NCBI RefSeq assembly: GCF_027604915.1
Contig: NZ_JAJAQC010000012.1
Location: 62,001-126,000, forward strand
Length of the DNA stretch: 64,000 bases
DNA from: Streptomonospora mangrovi
Lineage (GTDB): Bacteria > Actinomycetota > Actinomycetes > Streptosporangiales > Streptosporangiaceae
Direction: 5' to 3'
This document shows positions 49,371 through 61,259 of the stretch, in pieces; positions within the stretch are counted from its first letter, which is position 1, and every line of letters starts with the position of its first letter. A program made the position numbers and the translations under genes. Under the pieces are notes generated by a model that did no database searches, was not told the DNA's origin, and saw only the letters and a program-made list of their open reading frames with translations.

Positions 49371-50642
49371 CTAGTCCGCCGCGAAGAGGTGCCGCTCCAG
49401 GTAGGCGTTGCCGAACTTCCCGCGCGGGTCGTAGCGGCGGGCCAGGGCCAGGAACTCGGGCAGCCGGGGGTAGCCCGCGCGCAGGACGTCCGGTGCGGTG
49501 CCGAACAGCTTGCCCCAGTGCGGCAGCGCGCCGAAGGGCGCCAGCCGCTCCTCCACCAGCGCCAGCACCGGCCGCACCGCTTCGAGGTCGCGCACCAGGG
49601 TGAAGTGCACGCCCACCGTCGCGCGGCCGGAGTTGGGGCTCAACCACAGGTCGTCGGCCGCCACCGTGCGGACCTCGCAGACCTGGAGGACCGGCGCGAT
49701 GCGGGCGCGCACCGCCGACAGCGCCTGGAGCGCCGCCACCGCGTGGCGGCGCGGCAGCAGGTACTCGGCCTGGAGTTCGTCGCCGGCGCTACTGGGCGGC
49801 GCGCCGGGGCGGAAGTGCGGCAGCCGCTCCGACCACGGGCCGGCCACCCCGCCCTGCTCGGTGCAGTTGGCGGTGTCCATGCCCGCCACCGGGTGGCGCG
49901 GGCCGTCGGCCTCGGCGGCGCCGAAGAAGCGCCCGCCCTCGGGCACCGGCGCGGGGTCGCCCACGCGCTGCTTGACCCAGACCTGGTCGATGCGCGGCGC
50001 CCGCCAGTCGGTGAACAGGCTGACGCTGTAGGCGCTGGACATCACGTCGTCGAAGTGGTCCGCCAGCACCTCCAGCGGGAGGTCCGCATAGACCCGCTGG
50101 GCGACGTCGAAGGAGGGCCCGGTGCGCAGGGTTAGCTCGGTGACCACGCCCAGGGCGCCCAGCGCCACGACCGCGCCGGCGAACTCCGCGTCGGCGCCGC
50201 GGCTCAGCCGGACGGTGTCGCCCTCGGCGGTGAGCAGCTCCAGCCCGGTGACCGCCGTGGCGAGGTTGCCGTTGGCGTCGCCCGAGCCGTGGGTGGCCGT
50301 GGCGCAGGACCCGGCGACCGAGATGTGCGGCAGCGAGCCCAGGTTGTGCAGCGACCGGCCGCGGCCGGTGAGCCACTGCGCCAGTTCGGCGTAGCGCACC
50401 CCGGCGCCCACGCGCACCTCGCCGGTGGCGCTGTCCAGCTCCATGGTGCGCGGCAGCGCGGCCAGGGAGACCAGGTCGCCGGTGGTGTCGGCGATGTCGT
50501 TGAAGGAGTGGCCGCTGCCCAGCGCGCGCACCCGCGCGGAGCGGGCGACGACCGCGCGCAGCTCGGCCAGGGAGGAGGGGCGGTGGACACGCTCGGCGGA
50601 GAAGCCGATGTTGCCCGCCCAGTTGGTCTCGCGCCGGTTCAC
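49371..50642 (-). CDS. FAD-dependent alditol oxidase / sugar-1,4-lactone oxidase-like protein
   Basis: 423 residues. FAD-binding domain of the VAO type with RALGSGHSFNDIADT, whose His is the usual covalent FAD attachment, plus LPHISVAGSCATATHGSGD, then a D-arabinono-1,4-lactone oxidase C-terminal domain (WGKLFGTAPDVL, YDPRGKFGNAYLERHL). It resembles Streptomyces alditol oxidase (AldO/XyoA), which oxidises xylitol or sorbitol with oxygen to give H2O2. GTG 50642 heads VNRRETNWAGN, the conserved start. No polyol operon is adjacent. Substrate unproven. Confidence 0.88.
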   Translation of the reverse strand: MNRRETNWAGNIGFSAERVHRPSSLAELRAVVARSARVRALGSGHSFNDIADTTGDLVSLAALPRTMELDSATGEVRVGAGVRYAELAQWLTGRGRSLHNLGSLPHISVAGSCATATHGSGDANGNLATAVTGLELLTAEGDTVRLSRGADAEFAGAVVALGALGVVTELTLRTGPSFDVAQRVYADLPLEVLADHFDDVMSSAYSVSLFTDWRAPRIDQVWVKQRVGDPAPVPEGGRFFGAAEADGPRHPVAGMDTANCTEQGGVAGPWSERLPHFRPGAPPSSAGDELQAEYLLPRRHAVAALQALSAVRARIAPVLQVCEVRTVAADDLWLSPNSGRATVGVHFTLVRDLEAVRPVLALVEERLAPFGALPHWGKLFGTAPDVLRAGYPRLPEFLALARRYDPRGKFGNAYLERHLFAAD

Positions 50643-50746
50643 CAGCAGGGTCCCTTCGCGCCGGGGGGATGGATGCACGGCGGTGCCCACTTAACCAGAC
50701 CCGGCGCGGGCTGCGGCCGTCGGGAGGGGCGCCCGCAGTGGAAGCG

Positions 50747-51277
50747 TCAGCGGGTGCCCGGCGCGCCGGGCGCGGGAGCGGGGTCGCGGCCGGGGGCCGC
50801 GAGCAGCAGCACGGCGTTGGCGACCGCGACCAGCGTGGCCAGCAGCACCGCCCACATCTGCGCCTGGAGGGCGTAGGAGTAGAGCTGGAACACCTCGGCG
50901 GTGGACCAGCCGAACCAGCCGGTGGTGGGGGCGTAGGCGAAGATCCCGAACGAGGTGGTCATCGGCACCAGGGCCGCGGCCACGACCTGCACTGCGGCCG
51001 GCAGCAGCAGCACCGCCACCAGCACGCGGCGGCGCGGGCGCCGGGCCAGGGCCAGGTACAGCAGCAGTGCGGCGGCCACCCCGCCCGTCAGCGCCGCCCC
51101 GGCCACGGCGCGGCCGCCGTCGGCGGCCATGCCCAGTTGCCCGCCGACACCCAGCGCGAGGGCGCCGGCGGCGGCGCCCACCGCTGAGACGGCCAACTGG
51201 AGCCACAGCAGCGCGCGGGTGCGGGCGGGTGCGCGCCGGCGCGGGCGCGGATCGGGGACGTCGGCGGAGTCGGGCAC
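50747..51277 (-). CDS. Four-helix membrane protein of unknown function
   Basis: 176 residues, Arg/Pro-rich N-terminus and four hydrophobic helices (LLWLQLAVSAVGAAAGALAL, AALLLYLALARRP, VLVAVLLLPAAVQVVAAALV, AVLLATLVAVANAVLLLAA). A loop with FAYAPTTGWFGWSTAEVFQL may be exposed. GTG 51277 lies seven bases from TAGGGT (51285-51290, minus strand), a leaderless start. Longer frames upstream are Arg-rich and rejected. No domain recognised. Confidence 0.7.
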   Translation of the reverse strand: MPDSADVPDPRPRRRAPARTRALLWLQLAVSAVGAAAGALALGVGGQLGMAADGGRAVAGAALTGGVAAALLLYLALARRPRRRVLVAVLLLPAAVQVVAAALVPMTTSFGIFAYAPTTGWFGWSTAEVFQLYSYALQAQMWAVLLATLVAVANAVLLLAAPGRDPAPAPGAPGTR

Positions 51278-51673
51278 GAGCCGGACCCTACCAGCGCCGA
51301 AACGGCACCGCGTGCCGCCGCGCAGGGCCGCGCGCGGCCGCGACACGCCCGGCGGCAACGGGATCCGCACCGCGTGTCGGCGCGCCCGCGCCCCCGCCGT
51401 CGCCCCTGTCGCGGGCCGGTCCGCCGACCCCGGGACGGTATCCTTGTCACCGCAGGCCACAGGAGGGGCGGGGGAGCGGCGGCCCCGCGTCCCGCCCGCG
51501 TTGCGGATGGTTCGTGCGGGGCGCGTGCAACACCCGAACAGGTTCCGCGACGCGCCGGTGAGTGTCGTTGACGCTGTCGTGCGACCGGCTTACCTTCAAT
51601 GTCGAAGGAACCCGCGGCGCACCCTTCATGCCCCCTGTCAAACCGCCGTGGGCCGAGAAGCCGGAGGTTCGGC

Positions 51674-52267
51674 GTGGCGGTTACTAGCGGTGAGCAGCAG
51701 ACCTCCGCTCTCAGGCATACAGCCATACGACGGGCTGGGGAGCAGGGCCTGCTGTGCGACGAGAACGTGGTGGCGCTGCCTATGGACGTCGGTTATCGCG
51801 GCCCCACCGCGTGTGCGGCCGCCGGAATCACCTATCGCCAACTCGACTACTGGGCACGGACCGGACTGGTCGGCCCCAGCGTGCAGCCGGACAGCGGCGA
51901 CCCCCCGCTCTACAGCGTCCGCGACATCCTGCTGCTGAAGGTGGTCAAACGGCTGCTGGACACCGGCATCTCCCTCCAGCAGATCCGCACGGCGGTCGAC
52001 CACCTGCGCTGCCGGGGCACCGCCGACCTCGCCCAGATCACCCTGATGAGCGACGGCGTCAGCGTCTACGAGTGCACCTCCCCCGACGAGGTGGTCGACC
52101 TCATGCAGGGCGGGCAGGGCGTGTTCGGCATCGCGCTGGGCCGCGTGTGGCGCGAGCTTGAGGGCACCCTCGACGACGTCCCCGGCGAACGCCTCAGCGA
52201 GCCGCTCGCCGAGAACCACCCCGCCGACGAACTCGCGCGCCGCCGCCGGGAGCGCAAGACCGGCTAA
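51674..52267 (+). CDS. MerR family regulator, Rv1830 type
   Basis: 197 residues: VGYRGPTACAAAGITYRQLD, YWARTGLVGPSVQ, LYSVRDILLLKVVKRLLDTG, ISLQQIRTAVDHLRCRG, LMSDGVSVYECTSPDEVVDL and MQGGQGVFGIALG. The match to M. tuberculosis Rv1830 is very close, including the QGGQGVFGIA block. The mycobacterial homologue has been linked to control of cell division and growth. GTG 51674 has CCGGAGG six bases upstream. As in mycobacteria it sits just before gcvP. Confidence 0.92.
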   Translation: MAVTSGEQQTSALRHTAIRRAGEQGLLCDENVVALPMDVGYRGPTACAAAGITYRQLDYWARTGLVGPSVQPDSGDPPLYSVRDILLLKVVKRLLDTGISLQQIRTAVDHLRCRGTADLAQITLMSDGVSVYECTSPDEVVDLMQGGQGVFGIALGRVWRELEGTLDDVPGERLSEPLAENHPADELARRRRERKTG

Positions 52268-52553
52268 CAGACCCGACCCTCCCACCCTCCCGGCCGCGTC
52301 CCGCCTCCAGCGCCCACCGCCCCCGGCGCGCCGCGCGGCCGGCGCTCCGGCGAGGACCCCCGCACCACCGCGCCCGTGCGCGGCGCACACCGCACTCGTG
52401 CGGGTGCCACTCCACCGCTCCCCGGTTTTCGAGTACCGTCGAATCGTGTGCCGCGCGCGGCCAACGGAGCCGGAACCACCCCGGACTCCGCGCGGCGCGC
52501 GCTGCCATGGATAATGCAGAACCGTCCGACAGCAACGACGGCCGTCGATACCA

Positions 52554-52690
52554 CGCGGGAGAGACCCCATTCAGGGGCGCCGACGGGGCAATACTCCCCA
52601 GTAACCTCTCAGGCACCAGGGACCGCGTGGAGAAGGCCACTCTGGAGCGGTAGGCCACACGTGCCTGGGCCGCGGCCGACACGGCCGCGA
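52554..52690 (+). ncRNA. Glycine riboswitch (single aptamer) with downstream hairpin
   Basis: The glycine aptamer core is evident: GCGGGAGAG (52555-52563), CGCCGACGGGGCAA (52578-52591), CCTCTCAGGCACCAGGGACC (52605-52624) and the closing CTCTGGAG (52640-52647). A second full aptamer is not visible. An eight-bp hairpin CGCGGCCG/CGGCCGCG (52671-52689) follows as possible expression platform, 65 bases before gcvP. Glycine should switch on gcvP, letting the cell degrade surplus glycine. Confidence 0.88.
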
Positions 52691-52754
52691 GCGACAGAGG
52701 GGGAGACCACACAGGAGCAGCCGCGCCAGCGGCCACTGCCACCAGGAGGTCTCC

Positions 52755-55679
<2,925 letters not shown>

Positions 55680-55685
55680 GCGCAC

Positions 55686-55724
55686 CGGCCCGCCGGCGCC
55701 CGCGCGAGCGGCGCCGGCGGGCCG
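55686..55724 (+). terminator. Perfect 15-bp terminator hairpin after gcvP
   Basis: Arms 55686-55700 and 55710-55724, nine-base loop, seven bases after the stop. No U-run. Confidence 0.75.
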
Positions 55725-55953
55725 ACGCCGCTCCGGTGTCCGAAATGGTTAATCTACGGCGTAAAGGTGCTGGTTCGGGTGCTATGCCCGGAAAGCGCGG
55801 GACCGCGCCGCCGCCCAGCGCCGGGACGGGCCGATTCGCGACGACCCGGCCCCGCCTCGTCAGCGCCGTCGTCCCGAGCCGCTAACCTCCCAGTGGAACC
55901 GCCGGTGCGGCAGGCGCCGCGCCATGCTCCCCCCGTGTGGAAAGTGGCTCTTC

Positions 55954-57159
55954 ATGACAGCCTCGGTCGGACCCACCACCTTCGACGCCGCCGGCGACGA
56001 GCCGGAGTTCAAGAGCCTGTGCGACCAGGCCCGCGACCTCGCCGAGAACGGCCACCTCACGCGGGCGGCCCAGGTCTACGAGCAGGTCGTGGACGGCGGA
56101 TCGCGGCGCTACCTCCCCATGGCCGCGATGGGCCTGGCCGTGGTCCGCCACGACATGGGCGAGGTCGCCGCCGCGCGGGCGGCCGCCCGCCAGGCCATCG
56201 ACACCGGGCACCCCGAGTACGCGCCGCGCGCCGCCTACCACCTCGCCCTGTCCTACGAGCAGGAGGGCGCCGCCGAGCAGGCGGCCGCCGCCTGGCGCGC
56301 GGTCCTGGACTCCGGGCACAGCCGCTACGCGCCCGCCGCCCACCACGGGCTGGCCAAGCTGGCCGAGGACCGGGGCGACACCGCCGCCGCCGAGGACCAC
56401 TGGCGCCAGGCGCTGGACGGCGCAGCGCCCGACATCGCCGCCGAGGCCGCCCACGACTACGCCGCCCGGCTGCTGGCGCGCGGGCGGGCCGACGAGGCCG
56501 CCGACGTCATCCGGCGCGGGCTGGAGCTGCGCGAGGACCCGGGGCTGCGGCTGCTGCTGGGCGCCGTGCACGTCGAGCACGCCATCAGCGCGTTCGGCGC
56601 CGTGGTCGCCGAGGCCGAGACCGACGCCGAGGGCGGCGGCGCCCGGGTGGCGCCCGAGGTCGCCGGCGGCGCGGTGGAGCTGCTGGCCCGGCTGCTGGCG
56701 GTGCGCGGCGACACCGTGTCGGCCGAGGGCGTGTGGGACAGCGGGCTGCGCCACCGCGACCCCGCCACCGCCGCCGAGGTCCGCGCGCGGCTGCGCCGGG
56801 GGTTCCTGGCGCCCGAGCCCGACCCGCGGGATCCCCAGGCCGGTGATGAGGAGGGCCGGGAGGAGCCCGAGGCGTGGTGGGAGCCCTACGTGGAGGCGGC
56901 CGTGGCGCAGGGCAGCGCCCCGATGCTGACCGGTGAGCTGTTCGTCGCGCTCAACCAGATGTACACCCACCTGGCCCTGCCGCTGGCCCAGGGCGAGGAC
57001 CGGGCGGTGGAGCTGCGCCGGGCGCTGGAGGACGCGGTGCGCACGCCCGGCGAGTACGTGTGGGGCCGCGCGCTGCACGACGACTTCCGCGAGCGGCTGC
57101 GGCTGGCGGCGGGCGGCGGCGCCCACGTGCTGCCGGAGGGCTGGCCCGACCAGGACTGA
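55954..57159 (+). CDS. Tetratricopeptide repeat protein
   Basis: 401 residues. At least four TPR-like units in the first 190 residues (DQARDLAENGHLTRAAQVYE; YLPMAAMGLAVVRHDMGEVA; RAAYHLALSYEQEGAAEQAA; AAHHGLAKLAEDRGDTAAAE), then helical regions and a conserved-looking end (LTGELFVALNQMYTHLALPL). A soluble scaffold or adaptor. No catalytic domain and no signal peptide. ATG 55954 (MTASVGPTTFD) is preferred; 55924 would add ten residues. The neighbour downstream is an alpha/beta hydrolase. Role unknown. Confidence 0.8.
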   Translation: MTASVGPTTFDAAGDEPEFKSLCDQARDLAENGHLTRAAQVYEQVVDGGSRRYLPMAAMGLAVVRHDMGEVAAARAAARQAIDTGHPEYAPRAAYHLALSYEQEGAAEQAAAAWRAVLDSGHSRYAPAAHHGLAKLAEDRGDTAAAEDHWRQALDGAAPDIAAEAAHDYAARLLARGRADEAADVIRRGLELREDPGLRLLLGAVHVEHAISAFGAVVAEAETDAEGGGARVAPEVAGGAVELLARLLAVRGDTVSAEGVWDSGLRHRDPATAAEVRARLRRGFLAPEPDPRDPQAGDEEGREEPEAWWEPYVEAAVAQGSAPMLTGELFVALNQMYTHLALPLAQGEDRAVELRRALEDAVRTPGEYVWGRALHDDFRERLRLAAGGGAHVLPEGWPDQD

Positions 57160-57262
57160 GGCGGTCGGGGTGGCCGACGGTGCGGTCGGCGGTGGTGCGG
57201 CTCGCGGTGGTGCGGGGCAGACGGTCGGCGGTGGCCGGCGGGCGGGCGAAGGAGGGGACGGG

Positions 57263-57871
57263 GTGGAGATCGAGACGCCGCGAGGGCCGGCGCGGGTCGA
57301 GTTGGAGGTGCCCGGCACGGGCGCGCCCCGCTACCTGCTGGCCCTGACCCACGGCGCGGGCGGGGGAGTGGACGCCCCCGACATCGCGGCGGTGTCGGCG
57401 GCAGCCGTGGCCCAGGGCGCGGCGGTGGCCCGCATCACCCAGCCCTACCGGGTGGCGGGCCGGCGCATGCCGGGGCCGGCCACCGGGCCGCAGGACGAGG
57501 CATGGCGGTCGGTGGTGGAGCAGGTGCGCGCGCGGCCGGAACTGGCCGGCGCGCCGCTGGTGCTGGGCGGGCGCAGCAACGGAGCCCGGGTGGCCTGCCG
57601 CACCGCCGCCGCGCTGGAGGCGGCGGCCGTGGTGGCGCTGGCCTTTCCGCTGCACCCGCCGGGCAAGCCGGAGCGTTCGCGGGCCGGGGAACTGCGCGGG
57701 GCGGGGGTGCCCACGCTGGTCGTCAACGGCGACCGCGACCCGTTCGGGGTGCCCGATCCCGCTGATGCCACCACGCTGGTGGTGCGCGAGGGCGAACGCC
57801 ACGACTTGGCCAAGGACGTGGAGTCCCTGGCCGCCGTGGTGGTGGGGTGGCTGGCCGAGCGCGTGGGCTGA
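57263..57871 (+). CDS. Alpha/beta hydrolase (KANL3/dienelactone hydrolase-like)
   Basis: 202 residues: LALTHGAGGGVDAPD (oxyanion region), nucleophile elbow LGGRSNGARVA (Ser of GRSNG), FPLHPPGKPERSR, acid in VNGDRDPFG and His in EGERHDLA. This is the short alpha/beta hydrolase group related to KAT8-complex subunit 3 / dienelactone hydrolase folds. Substrate unknown. GTG 57263 is chosen because GAAGGAGGGG lies just upstream; longer in-frame starts run into the TPR gene. Confidence 0.83.
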   Translation: MEIETPRGPARVELEVPGTGAPRYLLALTHGAGGGVDAPDIAAVSAAAVAQGAAVARITQPYRVAGRRMPGPATGPQDEAWRSVVEQVRARPELAGAPLVLGGRSNGARVACRTAAALEAAAVVALAFPLHPPGKPERSRAGELRGAGVPTLVVNGDRDPFGVPDPADATTLVVREGERHDLAKDVESLAAVVVGWLAERVG

Positions 57872-58059
57872 GGGGGCGCGGTCAAGGTGCCCCGGGCCGC
57901 CCACGGGATGTGGGCGGTCGGGGCGCCGGTGCGCGGGCGCGCTCCCGTGGACGCCCGCGATGAGGCCGCCGAGGTGGGGCCGGTCAGAGCCGGTGGGGCG
58001 ACGGCTGCGCCGCCGGCCGGGTGCCCGGGTGTGTGCGGGGGCGGACGGCTCGGGAGCCG

Positions 58060-58257
58060 TCAGGCCGCGGCGCGCATGTCGGTGGGGCGGCGCGGCGCGA
58101 CGACGCCGCCGTTGGGCAGGAGTTCGCCGGTGTCGTCGAAGACCACGACGCCGTTGCAGAGGAGGCTCCACCCCTGCTCGGGGTGGCTGGCGACGACGCG
58201 CGCCGCCTCGCGGTCAAGGGCGGTGAACGAGGGGCAGGTGGGCTGGTGTCGGCACAT
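58060..58257 (-). CDS. DUF5999 family small protein
   Basis: 65 residues: MCRHQPTCPSF, DREAARVVASHPEQGWSLLC, NGVVVFDDTGELLPNGGVV, PRRP. This matches the widespread actinobacterial DUF5999 protein, whose N-terminal C.H...C may bind a metal. Function unknown. ATG 58257 has GGAGA upstream. Alone between the hydrolase and endonuclease V genes. Confidence 0.85.
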   Translation of the reverse strand: MCRHQPTCPSFTALDREAARVVASHPEQGWSLLCNGVVVFDDTGELLPNGGVVAPRRPTDMRAAA

Positions 58258-58552
58258 GGCGCGTCTCCGATGGTGTCGTGTCGTACCCGTGCTGCGGCGG
58301 TCGGGCGCCGGACCTGTGCTGCCGCGCGGCGTCGCGGCCCGGCATCGCCGTCCGGGGTGGTGCGGGTCACAGTACATTCGGTTTCGCTGGTATTCGACGC
58401 AGCGGCACAGCGTGTCGGTGCGCTACGGAGCGGTATTGGCCGACTGCGGCCAGCAGACCAACCGGCGCGGCGGCGCGGGGATCACACTCGGGATCAGGCC
58501 GGGGTCGGGCGGGGGATCAATCCAGGGACCAGGCCGGGGGTCTGACCGGGGA
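58258..58552. other. Intergenic region
   Basis: About 295 bases between the DUF5999 gene and the end of the endonuclease V gene, both on the minus strand. It should contain the DUF5999 promoter. GGGATCA-type words recur several times around 58480-58555 (direct repeats of about 7-9 bases), without a clear function. Confidence 0.35.
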
Positions 58553-59299
58553 TCACACTGCGGCCAGGCGCGCGCGGCAGTGCCGGTCGGCCTCGCGCAC
58601 GGGTTCGGGCAGGCGGTAGCGCGGGGCCAGCCGCAGCACCAGTTCGGTGGCGGAGTCCAGGTCCACCCGGTGCCCGACGGAGACGTAGACGGGCTTGACG
58701 CCGTCGCGGGTGCGCAGGCAGCGGCCCACCACCTCGCCGCCGTCCTCAAGGTCGCTCCAGGAGCCCCGGGGGGCGGCGGGGGGCTCGGCCCGGCCGATGA
58801 AGGGCGTCTTGCCCACGCCCAGGACCGGGCGGTCCAGGGCCAGCCCGATGTGGCAGGCCAGGCCGAAGCGGCGGGGGTGGGCCAGGCCGAAGCCGTCGCA
58901 CACCCAGACGTCGGGGACGGCGCGGAGACCGGCGACCGCCTCCAGTAGGGCGGGCGCCTCGCGGAAGGCGAAGAGGCCGGGCACGTAGGGGAAGCGCGGT
59001 CGGGACACGGCGGTGGCGGTCTCCACGACGGTCCAGTCGGGCGCGGCGAGCACGACGGCGGCCGCCGCCAGTCGGTCGTCGCCGGGACTGTAGGCGACAT
59101 CGAGCCCGGCCACCAGCGAGACACCCGCCAGGTCCAGCGGCTCCTGCCGGACCAGCGGCGCCAGGCGCTCCTGGAGCGCCTGCGCGTCCTCGACCGTCGC
59201 GGGCGGCCCGCTGCCGAGAGCGACGTCAGCAAGATCGCGGGCAAGGCGGTCGGCAGGATCGCCGACCCCGGCGGAGCCACCGCTGTCGGGGGTGCGCAT
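58553..59299 (-). CDS. nfi: Endonuclease V
   Basis: 248 residues: LVAGLDVAYSPGDD (first catalytic Asp), FPYVPGLFAFREAPALLEAV, VWVCDGFGLAHPRRFGLACH (second Asp, product pocket), VGKTPFIG and KPVYVSVGHRVDLDSATELV. It nicks DNA (or RNA) one base beyond deoxyinosine, in repair of deaminated adenine. ATG 59299 (MRTPDSGGSAG) lies seven bases after TAAGCT (59307-59312, minus strand), a leaderless promoter. ATGs further up are rejected for that reason. Confidence 0.93.
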   Translation of the reverse strand: MRTPDSGGSAGVGDPADRLARDLADVALGSGPPATVEDAQALQERLAPLVRQEPLDLAGVSLVAGLDVAYSPGDDRLAAAAVVLAAPDWTVVETATAVSRPRFPYVPGLFAFREAPALLEAVAGLRAVPDVWVCDGFGLAHPRRFGLACHIGLALDRPVLGVGKTPFIGRAEPPAAPRGSWSDLEDGGEVVGRCLRTRDGVKPVYVSVGHRVDLDSATELVLRLAPRYRLPEPVREADRHCRARLAAV

Positions 59300-59589
59300 G
59301 CGGAAAAGCTTAGAACCAACGCGCCGTCGTGCGGTCGGGTCGACGGTCATCGGGCCGCCCGCCGGGGGTGGAGGTGGGTGACCCGATCCCACGTCTTGTC
59401 TCAGCGCCCTGTCGTTATCCCGACCACCGCCCCCGGATCGGTGGTGTCGGTGCGATCAGGCAGAACGTGATGGAACAACATAGACCGGCCGCCCCGCGAG
59501 AAAAAGCGCGCCACCTGCGGGTCACGGCCGCGTCGCGGACCAGCGGGGGCGCCACTGGTCGCGGGTGCCCGAAGCACCCACAACGCACG

Positions 59590-59712
59590 ACTGAGGGCGA
59601 GACGCCTGGTGTCGTCGGCGCTCGGTTACTAGACAAATGGGTGCGTTTGTCGGTTTCCGAGGAAGTGAATGAAATCGACCTATAGGCTCAACGAAGCCAC
59701 AGGTCATGCAGT
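59590..59712 (+). promoter_or_regulatory. Probable CRISPR leader
   Basis: The 120 bases before the first repeat are clearly richer in A/T than the neighbourhood, with TATAGG near 59680 as a possible -10. The last repeat at the other end (60262) is degenerate, as expected for the leader-distal end. So the array should be transcribed on the plus strand from here. Confidence 0.5.
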
Positions 59713-60290
59713 GTGGCCCCCGCGCACGCGGGGATGGCCCATGGCCGGGCACTGGCCCGAGGCGTTCTCCGGCGTGGCCCCCGCGCACGCGGGGATGGCC
59801 CTCAGTATGCGAGGTTTTATGTTACCCCGCTTACGTGGTCCCCGCGCACGCGGGGATGGCCCCGGGTACCTGCCCACGCCCGACCGGCCGTTCATGTGGT
59901 CCCCGCGCACGCGGGGATGGCCCCACGCCCAGCACCGCCTCCACGAACACCGGAACGTGGTCCCCGCGCACGCGGGGATGGCCCCGACGACACCACCAGC
60001 GGTGCGGCGCCGCGCCTGGGGTCCCCGCGCACGCGGGGATGGCCCCGACGACACCACCAGCGGTGCGGCGCCGCGCCTGGGGTCCCCGCGCACGCGGGGA
60101 TGGCCCCGACGGCAAGACCATCGAGATCCGCGACGGCGAGTGCTCCCCGCGCACGCGGGGATGGCCCCCTGATCCAGGGGCCGGGAGAACTGTGGCACGG
60201 GTGCTCCCCGCGCACGCGGGGATGGTCCCTGCTGCACTGCGGCAAGGTCAGAGACGTCTACGTGCTCCCCGCGCACGCGGGGATGGTGCT
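59713..60290 (+). CRISPR. Type I-E CRISPR array, 10 repeats and 9 spacers
   Basis: Repeats of 29 bases (consensus G-T-G-S-TCCCCGCGCACGCGGGGAT-GGCCCC) begin at 59713, 59774, 59835, 59896, 59957, 60018, 60079, 60140, 60201 and 60262, always 61 bp apart, so spacers are 32 bases. The CCCCGCGCACGCGGGG hairpin and the unit length are type I-E. Repeats 1-2 start GTGGCCCC, 3-5 GTGGTCCC, 6-7 GGGGTCCC and 8-10 GTGCTCCC. Repeats 9-10 end differently. Spacers 5 (from 59986) and 6 (from 60047) are identical. No cas gene lies in the window. Confidence 0.96.
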
Positions 60291-60536
60291 GGCGCACTTC
60301 CGAGTCGCGTTGCGTGTTGCCGGACTCTGCTCGGCTCTGAGTAGTGGGAGTCTTCGGCTGGGACGAGGCCGCCGAACTGGGGCGATGTGGGCGATGTGCT
60401 GGTGGGGCGCTTGGGGAAAGCCCGGCCATGGGAGGCGCTGGGTGTCTAGGATGAAGCGCGTGGATCCGGGCCGGTGCCCGGGTTCGGCTGTGCCACCGGC
60501 ATTTCCCGTGCCCCGGCTGGGGCGCAAGGAGCAGCG

Positions 60537-61259
60537 TTGCGCATCGGTCTATTCGTCGCCTGCCTCACCGACACCCTCTTCCCCGGCACCGCGCGGGCCA
60601 CGGTGCGCGTCCTGGAAAGACTCGGCTACGACGTGGTGTTCCCGCGCGAGCAGACCTGCTGCGGCCAGGCGCACCACACCTCGGGCTACCGCCGCGAGGC
60701 CGCCGCGCTGGCCGGGCGGTTCGCCTCGGTGTTCGCCCGGTGCGACCTCGTGGTGACCCCTTCGGCGTCCTGCGCAGCCATGGTGCGTACCGGCTATCCG
60801 CGCCTGGCCGAGCGCGAGCGCCGCCTGGCGCGGGTGCCGCGTGTGCTGGAGTTGAGCGAGTTCCTTGTCGACGTCGCCGGGGTCACCGACGTCGGCGCGA
60901 CCTTCCCCCACCGCGTCACCTACCACCCCACCTGCCAGTCGCTGCGCGCTCTGAAGGTCGGCGACCGCCCGCTGCGGCTGCTGCGGGCCGTGCGCGGCCT
61001 GGAACTGGCCGAACTCCCCGCCGCCGAGGAGTGCTGCGGGTTCGGCGGCACCTTCGCCTGGAAGAACGCCGACACCTCGGTGGCGATCGTCGCCGACAAG
61101 GTCCGCCACATCGGCGAGACCGGTGCCGAGGTCGTGTGCGCCGTGGACGACGCCTGCCTGACCCAGATCAGCGGGGCCATGTCGCGGCTGCGCGGCGGCG
61201 TGCGCACCCTGCACCTCGCCGAGATCCTGGCCAGCGACACCGGCGAGGTGCCCCGGTGA
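60537..61259 (+). CDS. lutA: Lactate utilisation protein A ((Fe-S)-binding, CCG domains)
   Basis: 240 residues with two CCG (DUF224) domains: VACLTDTLFPGTARA, QTCCGQAHHTSGYRRE (first CCG), then VTYHPTCQSLRAL and EECCGFGGTFAWKNADTS (second CCG). LutA/LldE forms with LutB and LutC the iron-sulfur L-lactate dehydrogenase complex that feeds electrons to the respiratory chain. The start is TTG 60537 with AAGGAG five bases upstream. Its stop overlaps the lutB start (GTGA), so the two are coupled. Confidence 0.93.
   Translation: MRIGLFVACLTDTLFPGTARATVRVLERLGYDVVFPREQTCCGQAHHTSGYRREAAALAGRFASVFARCDLVVTPSASCAAMVRTGYPRLAERERRLARVPRVLELSEFLVDVAGVTDVGATFPHRVTYHPTCQSLRALKVGDRPLRLLRAVRGLELAELPAAEECCGFGGTFAWKNADTSVAIVADKVRHIGETGAEVVCAVDDACLTQISGAMSRLRGGVRTLHLAEILASDTGEVPR

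Noticed and set aside
55745-55885. 46-codon ORF (MVNLRRKGAGSGAM...) after gcvP
   Set aside because: No ribosome-binding site and basic low-complexity product. The A/T-rich start is more likely promoter DNA for the TPR gene.
59701-60429. Long open frames across the CRISPR array on both strands
   Set aside because: They are periodic translations of the repeats (PAHAGM, SPRTRGW and similar) and not genes.
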